64,000 bases of DNA. Source: Alphaproteobacteria bacterium (GTDB taxonomy: Bacteria > Pseudomonadota > Alphaproteobacteria > Rs-D84). Positions 43,447 through 52,579 of this stretch are shown piece by piece; position 1 is the first letter of the stretch, and every line of letters begins with the position of its first letter. The stretch lies in contig JAFVSL010000008.1 of assembly GCA_017503725.1 (NCBI GenBank), positions 1-64,000 on the forward strand, read 5' to 3'. The notes below the pieces were generated by a model. It was not told the origin of the DNA. It worked only from the letters and a program-made list of their open reading frames with translations, and did not search any database. Both the position numbers and the translations under genes were made by a program.

Positions 43447-44595
43447 ATGCGACGCAAGAACAAGTTAAAGGTTGTATTTTGTCTGCGCGATATGCAGTTG
43501 GGCGGGGTGGAATCGGTTTTGGTGCGTACCCTGGAACAACTGATAAAACGTGACGATATGGAAATATCATTTGTGTCCTATGTGAATATCACCGAACCGG
43601 TGTATGCCGAATGGTTTAATGCACATCCAGAAATTAAAACCTATGTTTTGTATCCATGTTCATGGTTGGGGACGAAATTAAAACGCTTTTTCTTGGTGCG
43701 TTTGGTTCAACATATAATGCGTGACACATATCGTGGCGCGCGACGTATGTTTTTCAAGCATCATATTTTGCATAACGCGGATGTGGTTGTTGATTACTAT
43801 GATTTCGGTTTTAGAAAGGAATTGCGTCGTGTGCGGGCAAAGCGGGTTGCGTGGTGGCATTCATCTATAAATAAATTTTTGGCAAATCACAGTTATGTGA
43901 AATATATTAAAAACTATGATTTGTTTGTGACGTTGACCGATGGGTTTGTTGATGAGTTCAAGGCACGCTGGCCAAAATATAAAAAGAAAATTGTACGTGT
44001 GTATAACCCGGTTGATATCGATGATGTTCGTCGCAGAATTGCCGCCGCGGTTGTCCCACATTATGGTAAATATTTCGTTAGTGTGGCACGTTTGTCGGGC
44101 GACAAAGATATCGAAACGGTTTTGCGTGCGTTTGATATGTTCTGGCAAAAAAATAATCAACCAGATGTGTATATGGTGTTTGTTGGCGGTGGTGATGTTA
44201 CAAAATATCGCACAATCGCAGATACGTTTGCGTCACGTGACAAGATTGTGTTTGCAGGGGCGCAAAAAAATCCATTTGGCTTTATGCGTGGCGCGTTGGC
44301 GCACATTCTGTCCAGTAAGGCAGAGGGGATGGGGGTTGTCTTGGTGGAATCTATGCTGGCGGGTACGCTTAATATCGCGTCTGATTGTAAAAATGGGCCA
44401 CGTGAAATTTTATTAAATGGTGGGGCGGGGCTGTTATTTACACCGGGCGATGCGGATGCGTTGGCGGTGCATATGGAAAATGTATGGAAAAACAAGGCGC
44501 CGATTAAACAAATGATAAAGGCCGCCACCCAGTCTTGTGACCGCTTTGATGCAGAAAATATTATCCCGGATGTTGTAAAAGTTATTAAACGTTAG
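43447..44595 (+). CDS. Family 4 glycosyltransferase (GT-B fold)
   Basis: A 382-residue protein with LGGVESVLVRTLEQL (GT4 acceptor loop), a middle linker, FVSVARLSGDKDIETVLRAF (start of the nucleotide-sugar domain) and SKAEGMGVVLVESMLAGTLNIAS with the E-x7-E motif. It transfers a sugar from an NDP-sugar to a glycan chain. The 3' end overlaps the 3' end of the convergent gene at 44585 by 11 bp. Confidence 0.88.
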   Translation: MRRKNKLKVVFCLRDMQLGGVESVLVRTLEQLIKRDDMEISFVSYVNITEPVYAEWFNAHPEIKTYVLYPCSWLGTKLKRFFLVRLVQHIMRDTYRGARRMFFKHHILHNADVVVDYYDFGFRKELRRVRAKRVAWWHSSINKFLANHSYVKYIKNYDLFVTLTDGFVDEFKARWPKYKKKIVRVYNPVDIDDVRRRIAAAVVPHYGKYFVSVARLSGDKDIETVLRAFDMFWQKNNQPDVYMVFVGGGDVTKYRTIADTFASRDKIVFAGAQKNPFGFMRGALAHILSSKAEGMGVVLVESMLAGTLNIASDCKNGPREILLNGGAGLLFTPGDADALAVHMENVWKNKAPIKQMIKAATQSCDRFDAENIIPDVVKVIKR

Positions 44596-45427
44596 TTTTT
44601 TTGAAGCGTTCTGGAATCTTTACAACGATTTTTAGCCCACACATATTTGGTTTGTTCCATGCATATGGCGCGCGGATAAAACGCTGAATCGTGCGTGCGA
44701 TTTTTATCCATCGTTCGCCACGCGCGGGACGTTTGGTTATATCGTTAATTGTACCGTTGCCACGACGTTTAAGGTGGTTTACCCAATCTTCGCCACGCTT
44801 GGCGGCCTTGGCCAATAGCATATCCATATCAACCGCGCCAAAGTGCAGCAGGTATAAATTTTTATCAATATGGAAATTATGATTCTTTACCCTATGAAAT
44901 CCAGAACCCCAAGATGCCGGTTTGTTTAATACGACGGGCTTTGTGTATCGCGTGGAAATAAATGCAAATTCACGCTGGGCCAGAAAGGGTTTTGTGGTAT
45001 CCAATGGTTTTTCGTATTTCATATGCTGGCCCACGTCCAGCCCCAGACCAGATAATGTTGTGCAAATTTTCTTGTCAGATAAATATTCGACCAATCCCAT
45101 TTTTAAGTCAGGATCAACAATTAAAAATTCATCGCAATCGCAACCGATAACTATGTCGTATTTATCGAATAATTTCTGTGCCAGGTCTGACATTAACCCA
45201 ATGCGATATTTATCACCCGCGGCGCGCGACATATCGGTGTGGGGTAATTTTGTGATGTGTGCCGCACCCGCGTTTTCGGGGATAACCTGGTCGGTGCCAT
45301 CCAGGTAAATATAAAGGTTTTCCGTACCCAACGCGTCGCCATAATATTTTATCCAGCGTGATAAAAAGAATTCGTCGTTTCGTGCCATTGTTATGGCGGC
45401 GATACGCTTTGATGTTTTTGATGTCAT
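44585..45427 (-). CDS. Glycosyltransferase family 2-type (PF13704-like)
   Basis: A 280-residue protein with RIAAITMARNDEFFLSRWIKYY at the start and DIVIGCDCDEFLIVD, a variant of the D-x-D metal site. This arrangement fits Glyco_tranf_2_4 (PF13704), seen in capsule and LPS clusters. It overlaps the upstream gene by 4 bp. Donor and acceptor cannot be deduced. Confidence 0.72.
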   Translation of the reverse strand: MTSKTSKRIAAITMARNDEFFLSRWIKYYGDALGTENLYIYLDGTDQVIPENAGAAHITKLPHTDMSRAAGDKYRIGLMSDLAQKLFDKYDIVIGCDCDEFLIVDPDLKMGLVEYLSDKKICTTLSGLGLDVGQHMKYEKPLDTTKPFLAQREFAFISTRYTKPVVLNKPASWGSGFHRVKNHNFHIDKNLYLLHFGAVDMDMLLAKAAKRGEDWVNHLKRRGNGTINDITKRPARGERWIKIARTIQRFIRAPYAWNKPNMCGLKIVVKIPERFKKTNV

Positions 45428-46269
45428 ATGCCATCCGTCCTTAGTTTATAAATTGTATATTTGATATTACGCCACATAATTTTAAATGGATCATGGGTCA
45501 GAATCTTGGATATATATTGTTCGCCATACACACGGTTTGCGTTTTGCATAATACTTTTGCGAGTGTCCCGTGAAACGTGATTCAATATGTATAACAATTG
45601 TCGCCCCAGGGCGCCGTCGTGACGTGAAAATGCCAGTTTCTTTATAAATGGCATTTTGCGTTTGTAAAAATACTTTACCCGGTTATAGATTGAACGGCCC
45701 GGCGCGGAATAGAGTGCATCCCACGACAGGTTGTTTTCAATTAAACGTTTTGTAAATCCGTGTTCGTATAAAATTGTGACGCTGCCCTTGTCATCGTGAT
45801 GCTTTACAGATTGCAACAGGCCATTGAACCATTCGGACATAAATACGCTTTTACGCATACCGATAAACCAGGACTGAATATGTGGGGATTTTTTATGAGG
45901 ATTTTTTACCATTCCAAACGCATCCAGGTTTTCTGATTCCAGTTTGGCCAGGTATGGCGCCAAATCAAACAGGGGGCCGTACATAGAATCATTTGCCATA
46001 TACACAAAATCATATGATGAAATATCCAGGTTTTTCCGCGCCCAATTATATGCCCGCTTGTAAGAACCGAAATCATATTCGCCGTGTTGCGTCGCCATTG
46101 CGTGCAGGGTGATGTCTTTTAATTTTCCTAGTTCATCTTTGGCACAATCTGAATCCATACAGACAATAACATCACCCAATTTGTCCAGGGCGCGGACATA
46201 CATAATCAGTGCGTCATCAATAACGCCGTGTTTATCGTATCCCGCAAATAAAAATAGTCTTTTTGTCAT
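45424..46269 (-). CDS. Rhamnan-synthesis-F-like glycosyltransferase
   Basis: A 281-residue protein: FLFAGYDKHGVIDDALIMYVRALDKLGDVIVCMDSD, then YDFGSYKRAYNWARKNLDI and YDFVYMANDSMYGPLFDL, the pattern of RgpF (PF05045) proteins that build rhamnan-type polysaccharides. It carries a basic C-terminal half. It is the middle gene of the minus-strand three-gene set, with 4-bp overlaps on both sides. Confidence 0.72.
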   Translation of the reverse strand: MTKRLFLFAGYDKHGVIDDALIMYVRALDKLGDVIVCMDSDCAKDELGKLKDITLHAMATQHGEYDFGSYKRAYNWARKNLDISSYDFVYMANDSMYGPLFDLAPYLAKLESENLDAFGMVKNPHKKSPHIQSWFIGMRKSVFMSEWFNGLLQSVKHHDDKGSVTILYEHGFTKRLIENNLSWDALYSAPGRSIYNRVKYFYKRKMPFIKKLAFSRHDGALGRQLLYILNHVSRDTRKSIMQNANRVYGEQYISKILTHDPFKIMWRNIKYTIYKLRTDGI

Positions 46270-47204
46270 TTTAACTTCTTTAATTTAGTGACGTATTTTT
46301 TCATTATTGGGTCATAAACCTCGCTTTTGTCGAAACGGCGAAAGTTTGTTTCAACATCACGACCGAATGTTTTTACCTTTTCCCCACTGCCGGCATCGAC
46401 CAGATTGCAACGGGCAATGTATTCGGCGTGCGATTTCGTTATATAGTGATTGCATCTGATTTTATTGATTGTTGTGGGATTCTTTTCCTGGTTAACCTTG
46501 GCCAGTTTTTTGCCGTTTTCATCAATCGTTGGGCCGGCGACATAATTATAATGCGGGTTGCCCAGATATGTAATCAGACGGGGATTGATAATTGATTTTA
46601 CACCCCAGTTATCACGCGCGTGTTTTGTATAGTTTTCAATCACCAATCCGTCTGGCTTTTTCATATGGCCGTTAGAACCATAGTCAACCCAACTGACCAC
46701 CAATTGACTGAACCGGGGCAGGGTGCGTAAAAATTCGGGCAATGTTTTATGGTTTACCGGTACCAGAAATTCATCTAAATCAATCAGTGCCATCCAGCGT
46801 GTGTCATCGGCGTGCTTTCTGATTACATCATAATATGCGGGGCGCTGTTGGGCGCGACCCGGAAAGAATGTGTAATCAACAATACCGCGTTCGATGTATG
46901 GTTTTAAAATTTCGCCCGTGTTATCGGTTGAACCGTTGTCGTATAAATAAAATTTTTCCACCCCAACCAAGATATGAAAATCCAACCATTCTTTTAGATA
47001 GGGGCCCTCGTTCTTCATAATGGCGGCGATGGATAATTCGTGTGGAAATTTTGTTTTTTTATCTGCACGTAACTGTTTGTGGTATTTGCCAATGCCCATT
47101 GTTAATATTCCGCGCAGGCTGCGACGTGCGTGCCGAAATGGAATAAAGGACGTTATTAAATTGGGAAAGAAGTGTTTTTTTGTATCCGATATATGTGATG
47201 GCAT
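46266..47204 (-). CDS. GT92-like glycosyltransferase
   Basis: A 312-residue protein with ELSIAAIMKNEGPYLKEWLDFHILVGVEKFYLYDNGSTDNTGEILKPY, typical of GT92 (DUF23), and WMALIDLDEFLVPV with the metal-binding D-x-D. The region CNHYITKSHAEY carries the conserved His/Tyr near the end. ATG 47204 is preceded by AAAGGA; a TTG at 47210 is less likely. It is first in the minus-strand glycosyltransferase operon. Confidence 0.78.
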   Translation of the reverse strand: MPSHISDTKKHFFPNLITSFIPFRHARRSLRGILTMGIGKYHKQLRADKKTKFPHELSIAAIMKNEGPYLKEWLDFHILVGVEKFYLYDNGSTDNTGEILKPYIERGIVDYTFFPGRAQQRPAYYDVIRKHADDTRWMALIDLDEFLVPVNHKTLPEFLRTLPRFSQLVVSWVDYGSNGHMKKPDGLVIENYTKHARDNWGVKSIINPRLITYLGNPHYNYVAGPTIDENGKKLAKVNQEKNPTTINKIRCNHYITKSHAEYIARCNLVDAGSGEKVKTFGRDVETNFRRFDKSEVYDPIMKKYVTKLKKLK

Positions 47205-47245
47205 ATGCAATCCTTTGATGGGTTGTATTCATATTGTATACATTA

Positions 47246-47280
47246 AATATAAAAAACGCCACGATTTTATGTCGTGGCGT
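47246..47280 (-). terminator. Terminator of typA
   Basis: Read on the minus strand, ACGCCACGA/TCGTGGCGT forms a nine-pair stem followed by TTTTTTA. It lies just after the typA stop codon. Confidence 0.75.
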
Positions 47281-47288
47281 GATTTGAT

Positions 47289-49121
47289 TTATTCTTCAAT
47301 GTGCTTTTTTAATTTTTTACGTGTGTTGCTGTCTAATTCCTTTTTACGCAGACGAATTGTGGCGGGTGTAACCTCTACCAATTCATCGTCCAGGATATAG
47401 GACAGGGCTTCCTCTAATGAAATGCGGCGTGGCGGGGCCAAGAATAATTTTTCATCCGCCGTCACCGAACGCATATTGGTTAATTCTTTGCCCTTAATCG
47501 GATTGACTTCCAGGTCATTTTCCTTGCTGTGTTCGCCGATAATCATACCGGAATAAACCTCAGTTTGGGGGTCGATGAATAATGTACCGCGTGGTTGCAG
47601 GTTAAACAGCGCATATGTGGCGGCCGAACCCTTTTCCATAGATACAAGAACGCCCGGACGATATTGCTGAATTGGGCCACGGTATTCGCCGTATTCGGCA
47701 AATACACGGTTCATAATACCGGTGCCACGTGTGTCGGTGCGGAATTCTGATAAATATCCAATCAGACCACGTGATGGGGCCGAAAATACAATGCGGGTTT
47801 TGCCGTTGCCGGACGCCTTCATTTCGGTGATTGTTGCACGGCGTTTTGTCATTTTTTCAATAACAACACCGCTGAATTCATCGTCTACGTCGATAACGAC
47901 ATCTTCGATTGGTTCCAATTTTTCCCCGTTTGGACCGGTGTGCATTACAACGCGCGGACGGGAAACAGATAATTCAAAGCCTTCGCGGCGCATTGTTTCA
48001 ATCAAAATCCCTAATTGCAATTCACCACGACCGGAAACCTCGAATGCTTCGTTGTTTTCGCTTTGTTCAACACGCAGGGCGATGTTGGTTTCGGCTTCTT
48101 TAAACAGGCGTTCACCAATCATACGGGATGTTAATTTTTTACCAGATTTCCCCGCCAATGGTGACGTGTTTACAAAGAATGTCATTGTCAGGGTCGGTGG
48201 ATCAATTGGCATTGCCGGAATTGGTTCGGTAACACTGGGGTCACACAGGGTGTCGGATACGGTCGCCTTGGAAAAACCGGCAACGACAACAATGTCGCCG
48301 GCGGACGCGGTATCGCGTGAAATCTTTTCAACACCGCGGTGTTCAATGATTTTTGTAATCTTGGCGTTTTCGATAAATTCGCCGTTCATATTTATTGCCT
48401 TGACAGACTGACCAACGCGGACGGTGCCGGATTCTATTTTCCCGGTCAAGATGCGACCCACGTATGGGTCTGCTTCCAAGGTTGTCGCCAACATTGTAAA
48501 CGGCGCATCCAATTGACAACGTGTGCCATTGCAATCGGGGGCCGGTACGTGGTCAACAATTAACTGGAACAGGGGGGTTAAATCCTTGCGTTCGTCATTT
48601 AAATCGCGAACCGCCCAGCCGTCACGACCAACCGAATACAGGTATGGGAAATCAAGTTGAGAATCCGTCGCGCCCAATTTATCAAACAGGTCAAATGTTT
48701 CGGATAAAACCTCGTCCGGGCGGGCGTCACTACGGTCGATTTTGTTAATGCAGACAATCGGACGCAGCCCCAATTTTAATGCCTTGGATAATACAAATTT
48801 GGTCTGGGGCAGGGGACCTTCGGAACTGTCGACCAATAACACAACCCCATCAACCATAGACAGGATACGTTCCACTTCGCCACCAAAGTCGGCGTGGCCC
48901 GGCGTGTCCACAATGTTAATCTTGTATTCGCCCCACTGAATAGACGTTGGCTTGGCCGAAATCGTAATCCCGCGTTCGCGTTCGATGTCGCCACTGTCCA
49001 TAACGCGGTCGTCAATGTGTTCGTTATCGCGGAAGGTGCCCGCCTGTTTCAGCATATTGTCAACCAAGGTGGTCTTGCCGTGGTCAACGTGTGCAATAAT
49101 TGCAATGTTGCGAATTTTCAT
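47289..49121 (-). CDS. typA: Translational GTPase TypA/BipA
   Basis: BipA is a ribosome-associated GTPase important for ribosome assembly and growth at low temperature. The 610-residue protein has G1 AHVDHGKTTLVD, G3 DTPGHADF, G4 NKID, and the BipA-specific C-terminal domains (GRGELQLGILIETMRREGFEL; RGLIGY; HSKENDLEVNPIKGKELTNMR). The length is normal. The start follows AAGGGA. It is divergent from the promoter of the hypothetical gene at 49269. Confidence 0.97.
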   Translation of the reverse strand: MKIRNIAIIAHVDHGKTTLVDNMLKQAGTFRDNEHIDDRVMDSGDIERERGITISAKPTSIQWGEYKINIVDTPGHADFGGEVERILSMVDGVVLLVDSSEGPLPQTKFVLSKALKLGLRPIVCINKIDRSDARPDEVLSETFDLFDKLGATDSQLDFPYLYSVGRDGWAVRDLNDERKDLTPLFQLIVDHVPAPDCNGTRCQLDAPFTMLATTLEADPYVGRILTGKIESGTVRVGQSVKAINMNGEFIENAKITKIIEHRGVEKISRDTASAGDIVVVAGFSKATVSDTLCDPSVTEPIPAMPIDPPTLTMTFFVNTSPLAGKSGKKLTSRMIGERLFKEAETNIALRVEQSENNEAFEVSGRGELQLGILIETMRREGFELSVSRPRVVMHTGPNGEKLEPIEDVVIDVDDEFSGVVIEKMTKRRATITEMKASGNGKTRIVFSAPSRGLIGYLSEFRTDTRGTGIMNRVFAEYGEYRGPIQQYRPGVLVSMEKGSAATYALFNLQPRGTLFIDPQTEVYSGMIIGEHSKENDLEVNPIKGKELTNMRSVTADEKLFLAPPRRISLEEALSYILDDELVEVTPATIRLRKKELDSNTRKKLKKHIEE

Positions 49122-49202
49122 TTGTATTATCCCTTGAATTTTGTGTCGGGTGATAATTTTATATGAAAAAATCCAAATTTCAAGAATTTATATCAATAAA
49201 TG

Positions 49203-49230
49203 TTGACTTTTGTAAGTTTTTGTCTATATT
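49203..49230 (+). promoter_or_regulatory. Promoter of the 49269 gene
   Basis: TTGACT (49203-49208) and TATATT (49225-49230) are 16 bp apart, in the 147-bp gap between typA and the hypothetical gene. Confidence 0.6.
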
Positions 49231-49268
49231 TATAGGTGTGAGTGTGAATAGAACCAAAGGAGTTTATA

Positions 49269-49724
49269 GTGAAAAAAGTAACAACAGTTATTGATTATAA
49301 GGCGACATTGCAAGAATTTTTCAAAGAAGTGTTAAAATTCTTGGATAATCGTGCATCGTATGCAAAGGATGAATTTGAATATCAAAAAATTTGTAAGGCG
49401 CGTGAAGACGTAAAGCAAATTGCGGCAAATCCAAAAAAATATGCCGATTATAATGCGCGTGTGGCGGAGGGTGTCGAACCCCAGGCAGAGCCTTTTATGC
49501 CAAATCCACATGATAACAGCACATATTTAATTTTGCGCAAGGTCTTGCATCATATGGGTAATTTGGACAGTGAATTTGAATGGTATCGCAAAGAAGCCCA
49601 GGATATTTTGTTAAAAGCACGTCGTGCAATTGCGTACAAGAATTCCAAGAACTTGTTCAAGGATATCCAATTTTTGTTTAAATCGGCGGAAAAGTTCGCG
49701 GTTAAAAAGGAAATAGGACGTTAA
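49269..49724 (+). CDS. Hypothetical helical protein (151 aa)
   Basis: A highly charged, helical, cytoplasmic protein (many Lys, Glu, Asp, Ala) without a recognised domain. Segments such as FEYQKICKAREDVKQIAANPKKYADYNARV give a coiled-coil-like look. The GTG start follows AAAGGAG, and it has its own strong promoter and terminator, so it is a real, separately expressed gene. Function unknown. Confidence 0.65.
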   Translation: MKKVTTVIDYKATLQEFFKEVLKFLDNRASYAKDEFEYQKICKAREDVKQIAANPKKYADYNARVAEGVEPQAEPFMPNPHDNSTYLILRKVLHHMGNLDSEFEWYRKEAQDILLKARRAIAYKNSKNLFKDIQFLFKSAEKFAVKKEIGR

Positions 49725-49755
49725 AAAAATCCCGGCAATGCCGGGATTTTTTTTA
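49723..49755. terminator. Terminator between the 49269 gene and serS
   Basis: AAAAAATCCCGGCA/TGCCGGGATTTTTT hairpin flanked by A and T runs, suitable for both converging genes. Confidence 0.8.
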
Positions 49756-49759
49756 TGGA

Positions 49760-51037
49760 CTAGTGTTTGCCACCGATTTTGGTGCGGCCGCCCATCAATG
49801 GCTGCAGGGCCCGCGGAATGTTTACCGAACCATCTGGATTCTGGTGGTTTTCAATCACCGGTACAATCGCACGTGGCAGGGCAATCCCCGTATTATTCAA
49901 TGTCGCACAGAATTGCAGCGACCCATCCGCCGCGCGGTAACGCGTGTTGGTGCGGCGGGCCTGGAATTGGCCAATCGAAGAACAAGAGCCTAATTCGCGA
50001 TATGCATTTTCACTGGGGAACCAGGCTTCGACGTCGTGCATTTTAACCTTGTTAAATCCCATATCGCCGGTGCACGCCGCAATCACGCGATATGGTAATT
50101 CAAGGTCTGCCATAACCTCGCACAGGTTGTTTAAAAGATGTTCGTGCATTTCGTCCGACTGTTCGGGGGTACAATAGATGTACTGTTCAACCTTGTTAAA
50201 TTGATGTATACGCACGATTCCGCGGGTGTCACGACCGGCGGCGCCGGCCTCTTTGCGGAAGCAAGGGGAAAATCCCGCGTATTTAATTGGCAGGTCTTTT
50301 TCGTTTAAAACCTCGTCAGAATGCAGGGAATTTAAGATAATTTCCGCCGTCCCGGCCAGGCATCGGTCGGTATCGGTCAGCATAAATACGTCGTTTGTCA
50401 TAACTGCTGGGTCAGATCCCATAAAGTGTCCCGCGTTAAAGATTGTTTGTGGTTTGGTAATCGATGGACAGTTTACGAATGTAAACCCTTTGCCCATTAA
50501 CTTTTGCAGAACGTATGTCTGGATGGCCAGTTCCAGTTCGGCGGCCTCGCCAAAAAGGGCGTATGTGCGTGTGCCACAAATGGACGCGATTTTTTCAGGT
50601 TTCCACCAACCATTCATTTCCAGCAAGTCCCACTGGGGGCGTGGGGTAAAATCAAATTCACGTGGTGTGCCGACGCGTTTGATTTCTACGTTTTCTGTGT
50701 CATCACGGCCGATTGGGGCATCAGTGCTTGGGATTTGTGGAACGCGGTGCAATAAATCGTCAAGTGCGGCCTCTTTATCCGCCAATTCCGCCATATCAGC
50801 CGCGATTTCGTTGGCAATTTCTTTGCTGCGCGCAATCAGTGGCGCGCGGTCAGCGGCGGTTGGAATTTCGCGTGTGATTTTATTCTTTTCGGCGGTTTTT
50901 GTTTGTGTAATTGTTTTCAGTTCACGTACACGTGCGTCCAGTGCCAGGATTTCATCGGTTCTGTCGTCGATTTTCTTTAATTCACAGGCGCGTTTTACGA
51001 TATCTGGGTTTTCACGAATAAATTTAATATCCAACAT
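49760..51037 (-). CDS. serS: Serine-tRNA ligase
   Basis: SerS charges tRNA-Ser. The 425-residue protein has an N-terminal coiled-coil arm (about 30-100) that binds the long variable arm of tRNA-Ser, and the class II core: motif 2 with PCFRKEAGAAGRDTRGIVRIHQFNKVEQ and motif 3 NNTGIALPRAIVPVIENHQ. The length is normal. The start follows AAAGGGG. It is a single gene. Confidence 0.97.
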   Translation of the reverse strand: MLDIKFIRENPDIVKRACELKKIDDRTDEILALDARVRELKTITQTKTAEKNKITREIPTAADRAPLIARSKEIANEIAADMAELADKEAALDDLLHRVPQIPSTDAPIGRDDTENVEIKRVGTPREFDFTPRPQWDLLEMNGWWKPEKIASICGTRTYALFGEAAELELAIQTYVLQKLMGKGFTFVNCPSITKPQTIFNAGHFMGSDPAVMTNDVFMLTDTDRCLAGTAEIILNSLHSDEVLNEKDLPIKYAGFSPCFRKEAGAAGRDTRGIVRIHQFNKVEQYIYCTPEQSDEMHEHLLNNLCEVMADLELPYRVIAACTGDMGFNKVKMHDVEAWFPSENAYRELGSCSSIGQFQARRTNTRYRAADGSLQFCATLNNTGIALPRAIVPVIENHQNPDGSVNIPRALQPLMGGRTKIGGKH

Positions 51038-51288
51038 ATTTTATCCCCTTTGTGGATTTGTTTAATTGTTTGTTATTGTATGCAAAATTATGAAAAAGTA
51101 CACAGATAAATTATTCCCCCAACGGGGATGATGAAAAACTGAAAAATGTAAATTCTGGTTTCATATTGGTTCTATTATAAGTCTTTTGTTTGTTAATTGC
51201 AATAAAATCGTGGGCGCGAATTTGTTTGCATAAGGGGATTTAATTGTGTATGCTGTGCCCGAAGTTTAACAAGGAAAGGTTTTGTATT

Positions 51289-52206
51289 ATGTCAGATTCA
51301 TTTGATATGTATGATGTGATTATTTTGGGTTCGGGGCCGGCGGGCTTGACGGCGGCATTGTATGCGGGACGTGCAAATAAAAAGACGATTGTTTTGGGTG
51401 GTGACCGATTGGGTGGCCAGATGGCGGGGATTGCAACACTTGAAAACTATCCGGGGTGGCGCGGTTCAGGAATAGAATTGGCCGAATTTATGAAGGGTCA
51501 GGCCGAATCTTTTGGTGCCCAGGTTGTTTTTGTATCCGCAAAAAGTATCGATGGTGATGCGGAATCTGGCTTTAATATCTTGGCTGATAATGGCAAGCAT
51601 TATGTTGGTCGCACCGTTATTATCGCAACGGGGGCATCACCACGTAAACTGGAAATTGATGGCGCGCGTGAATTGATGGGGCGGGGCGTTTCGTATTGCG
51701 CAACGTGTGATGGATTCTTTTACAGTTACAAAGATGTCGTTGTTATGGGGGGCGGAAACAGTGCACTGAACGATGCATTGTATCTGGCGGATTTGGCAAA
51801 GACCGTTAAAATTGTTTATCGCAAGGGGGCCTTTACCCGGGCCGAGGCCGTTCTGCGTGAACGTGTATCACAACGCGAAAATATTGAATGCCTGTTTAAT
51901 ACAGATTTGGCAAAAATCGAGGAAAAACCGGGGGATGCGGATGGACGCCTGATTATTACGACAACGGATGGCGCGCAGATTGAAACGGACGGTCTGTTCG
52001 TTGCCATCGGGCACGAGGCAAATACAGATTTCCTGTCCGAGGATGTTGCCCGTGATAATATGGGACGTTTGGTACCAGATCAGATGCCGGCCGGCATCTT
52101 TGTCGCCGGTGATGTGCATTCAGAATTAAAAATGCAGATTGCGACGGCCGTTGGTACGGGGTGCAGTGCCGCAATGGATGCAATCGCATATTTGAATAAG
52201 CAATAA
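51289..52206 (+). CDS. trxB: Thioredoxin reductase
   Basis: TrxB passes electrons from NADPH through FAD to thioredoxin. The 305-residue protein has FAD GSGPAG (14-19), the redox pair C137-A-T-C140, and NADPH GGGNSA (154-159) in the right order, and a C-terminal GDVHSELKMQIATAVGTGCSAAM. ATG 51289 is preceded by AAGGAAAG; an earlier in-frame start at 51244 lacks one. It is a single gene ending at a terminator. Confidence 0.95.
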   Translation: MSDSFDMYDVIILGSGPAGLTAALYAGRANKKTIVLGGDRLGGQMAGIATLENYPGWRGSGIELAEFMKGQAESFGAQVVFVSAKSIDGDAESGFNILADNGKHYVGRTVIIATGASPRKLEIDGARELMGRGVSYCATCDGFFYSYKDVVVMGGGNSALNDALYLADLAKTVKIVYRKGAFTRAEAVLRERVSQRENIECLFNTDLAKIEEKPGDADGRLIITTTDGAQIETDGLFVAIGHEANTDFLSEDVARDNMGRLVPDQMPAGIFVAGDVHSELKMQIATAVGTGCSAAMDAIAYLNKQ

Positions 52207-52257
52207 TAAATGCCAACCGGTTCATCTGTGGCGGTTTTGTTTTTTTACTTTTGTTTT

Positions 52258-52293
52258 TGTCCCCCCCCAGTTTTGTGCTGGGGGTATTTTTTA
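52258..52293 (+). terminator. Terminator of trxB
   Basis: CCCCCAG/CTGGGGG stem followed by TATTTTTTATTTAT. Confidence 0.75.
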
Positions 52294-52306
52294 TTTATCT
52301 AAGTAT

Positions 52307-52335
52307 TTGCGGAATAATAAACAATTGGCTATAAT
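52307..52335 (+). promoter_or_regulatory. Promoter of the structured RNA
   Basis: TTGCGG (52307-52312) and TATAAT (52330-52335) separated by exactly 17 bp. Transcription should begin near 52342. Confidence 0.65.
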
Positions 52336-52341
52336 ATATAT

Positions 52342-52550
52342 GTCACGATGATTTTATCGTGATGAGGCGTAGAAACCTCACTCAAGCGATAGAGTATAAA
52401 CCTGTGTTGAAAAACATTGTGGGGCGTATTCTGTTGAAAGACTCCTGATATTTGCGTCAGGAGGGTTGCGAATATATTGAATAAGCACGCAATACTTGAG
52501 ATTGTTTCTAACCTCCTGACCACTCGTGAAAACGTGTGGTTTTTGTTTTT
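52342..52550 (+). ncRNA. Structured RNA or attenuating leader of unknown family
   Basis: About 209 nt from a good promoter to an intrinsic terminator (52519-52551), with no coding frame of note. It holds a 5' hairpin (TCACGAT/ATCGTGA), small hairpins GAGG/CCTC and ACTC/GAGT, then three related arms. CTCCTGA (52442-52448) can pair with TCAGGAG, or the overlapping GTCAGGAGGGTT (52456-52467) can pair with AACCTCCTGAC (52510-52520). The two pairings exclude each other, which is typical of a switch. The terminator lies 29 bp before the next coding gene. It may be a separate sRNA or a regulated leader. It does not match 6S, tmRNA, 4.5S or RNase P signatures that I know. Confidence 0.55.
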
Positions 52551-52551
52551 T
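52519..52551 (+). terminator. Intrinsic terminator of the structured RNA
   Basis: ACCACTCGT/ACGTGTGGT with a GAAA-type loop, then TTTTTGTTTTTT. Confidence 0.75.
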
Positions 52552-52579
52552 CGCGAATAAACAAAAAGGAGTGAAACAG

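Noticed and set aside
52329-52523. Minus-strand frame over the structured RNA
   Set aside because: Promoter, hairpins and terminator on the plus strand explain this stretch better; no ribosome site for the frame.
52342-52550. 6S RNA or a known riboswitch
   Set aside because: No closing helix between the 5' and 3' ends and no motif of TPP, cobalamin, GEMM, SAM or fluoride switches was seen; kept as unknown family.
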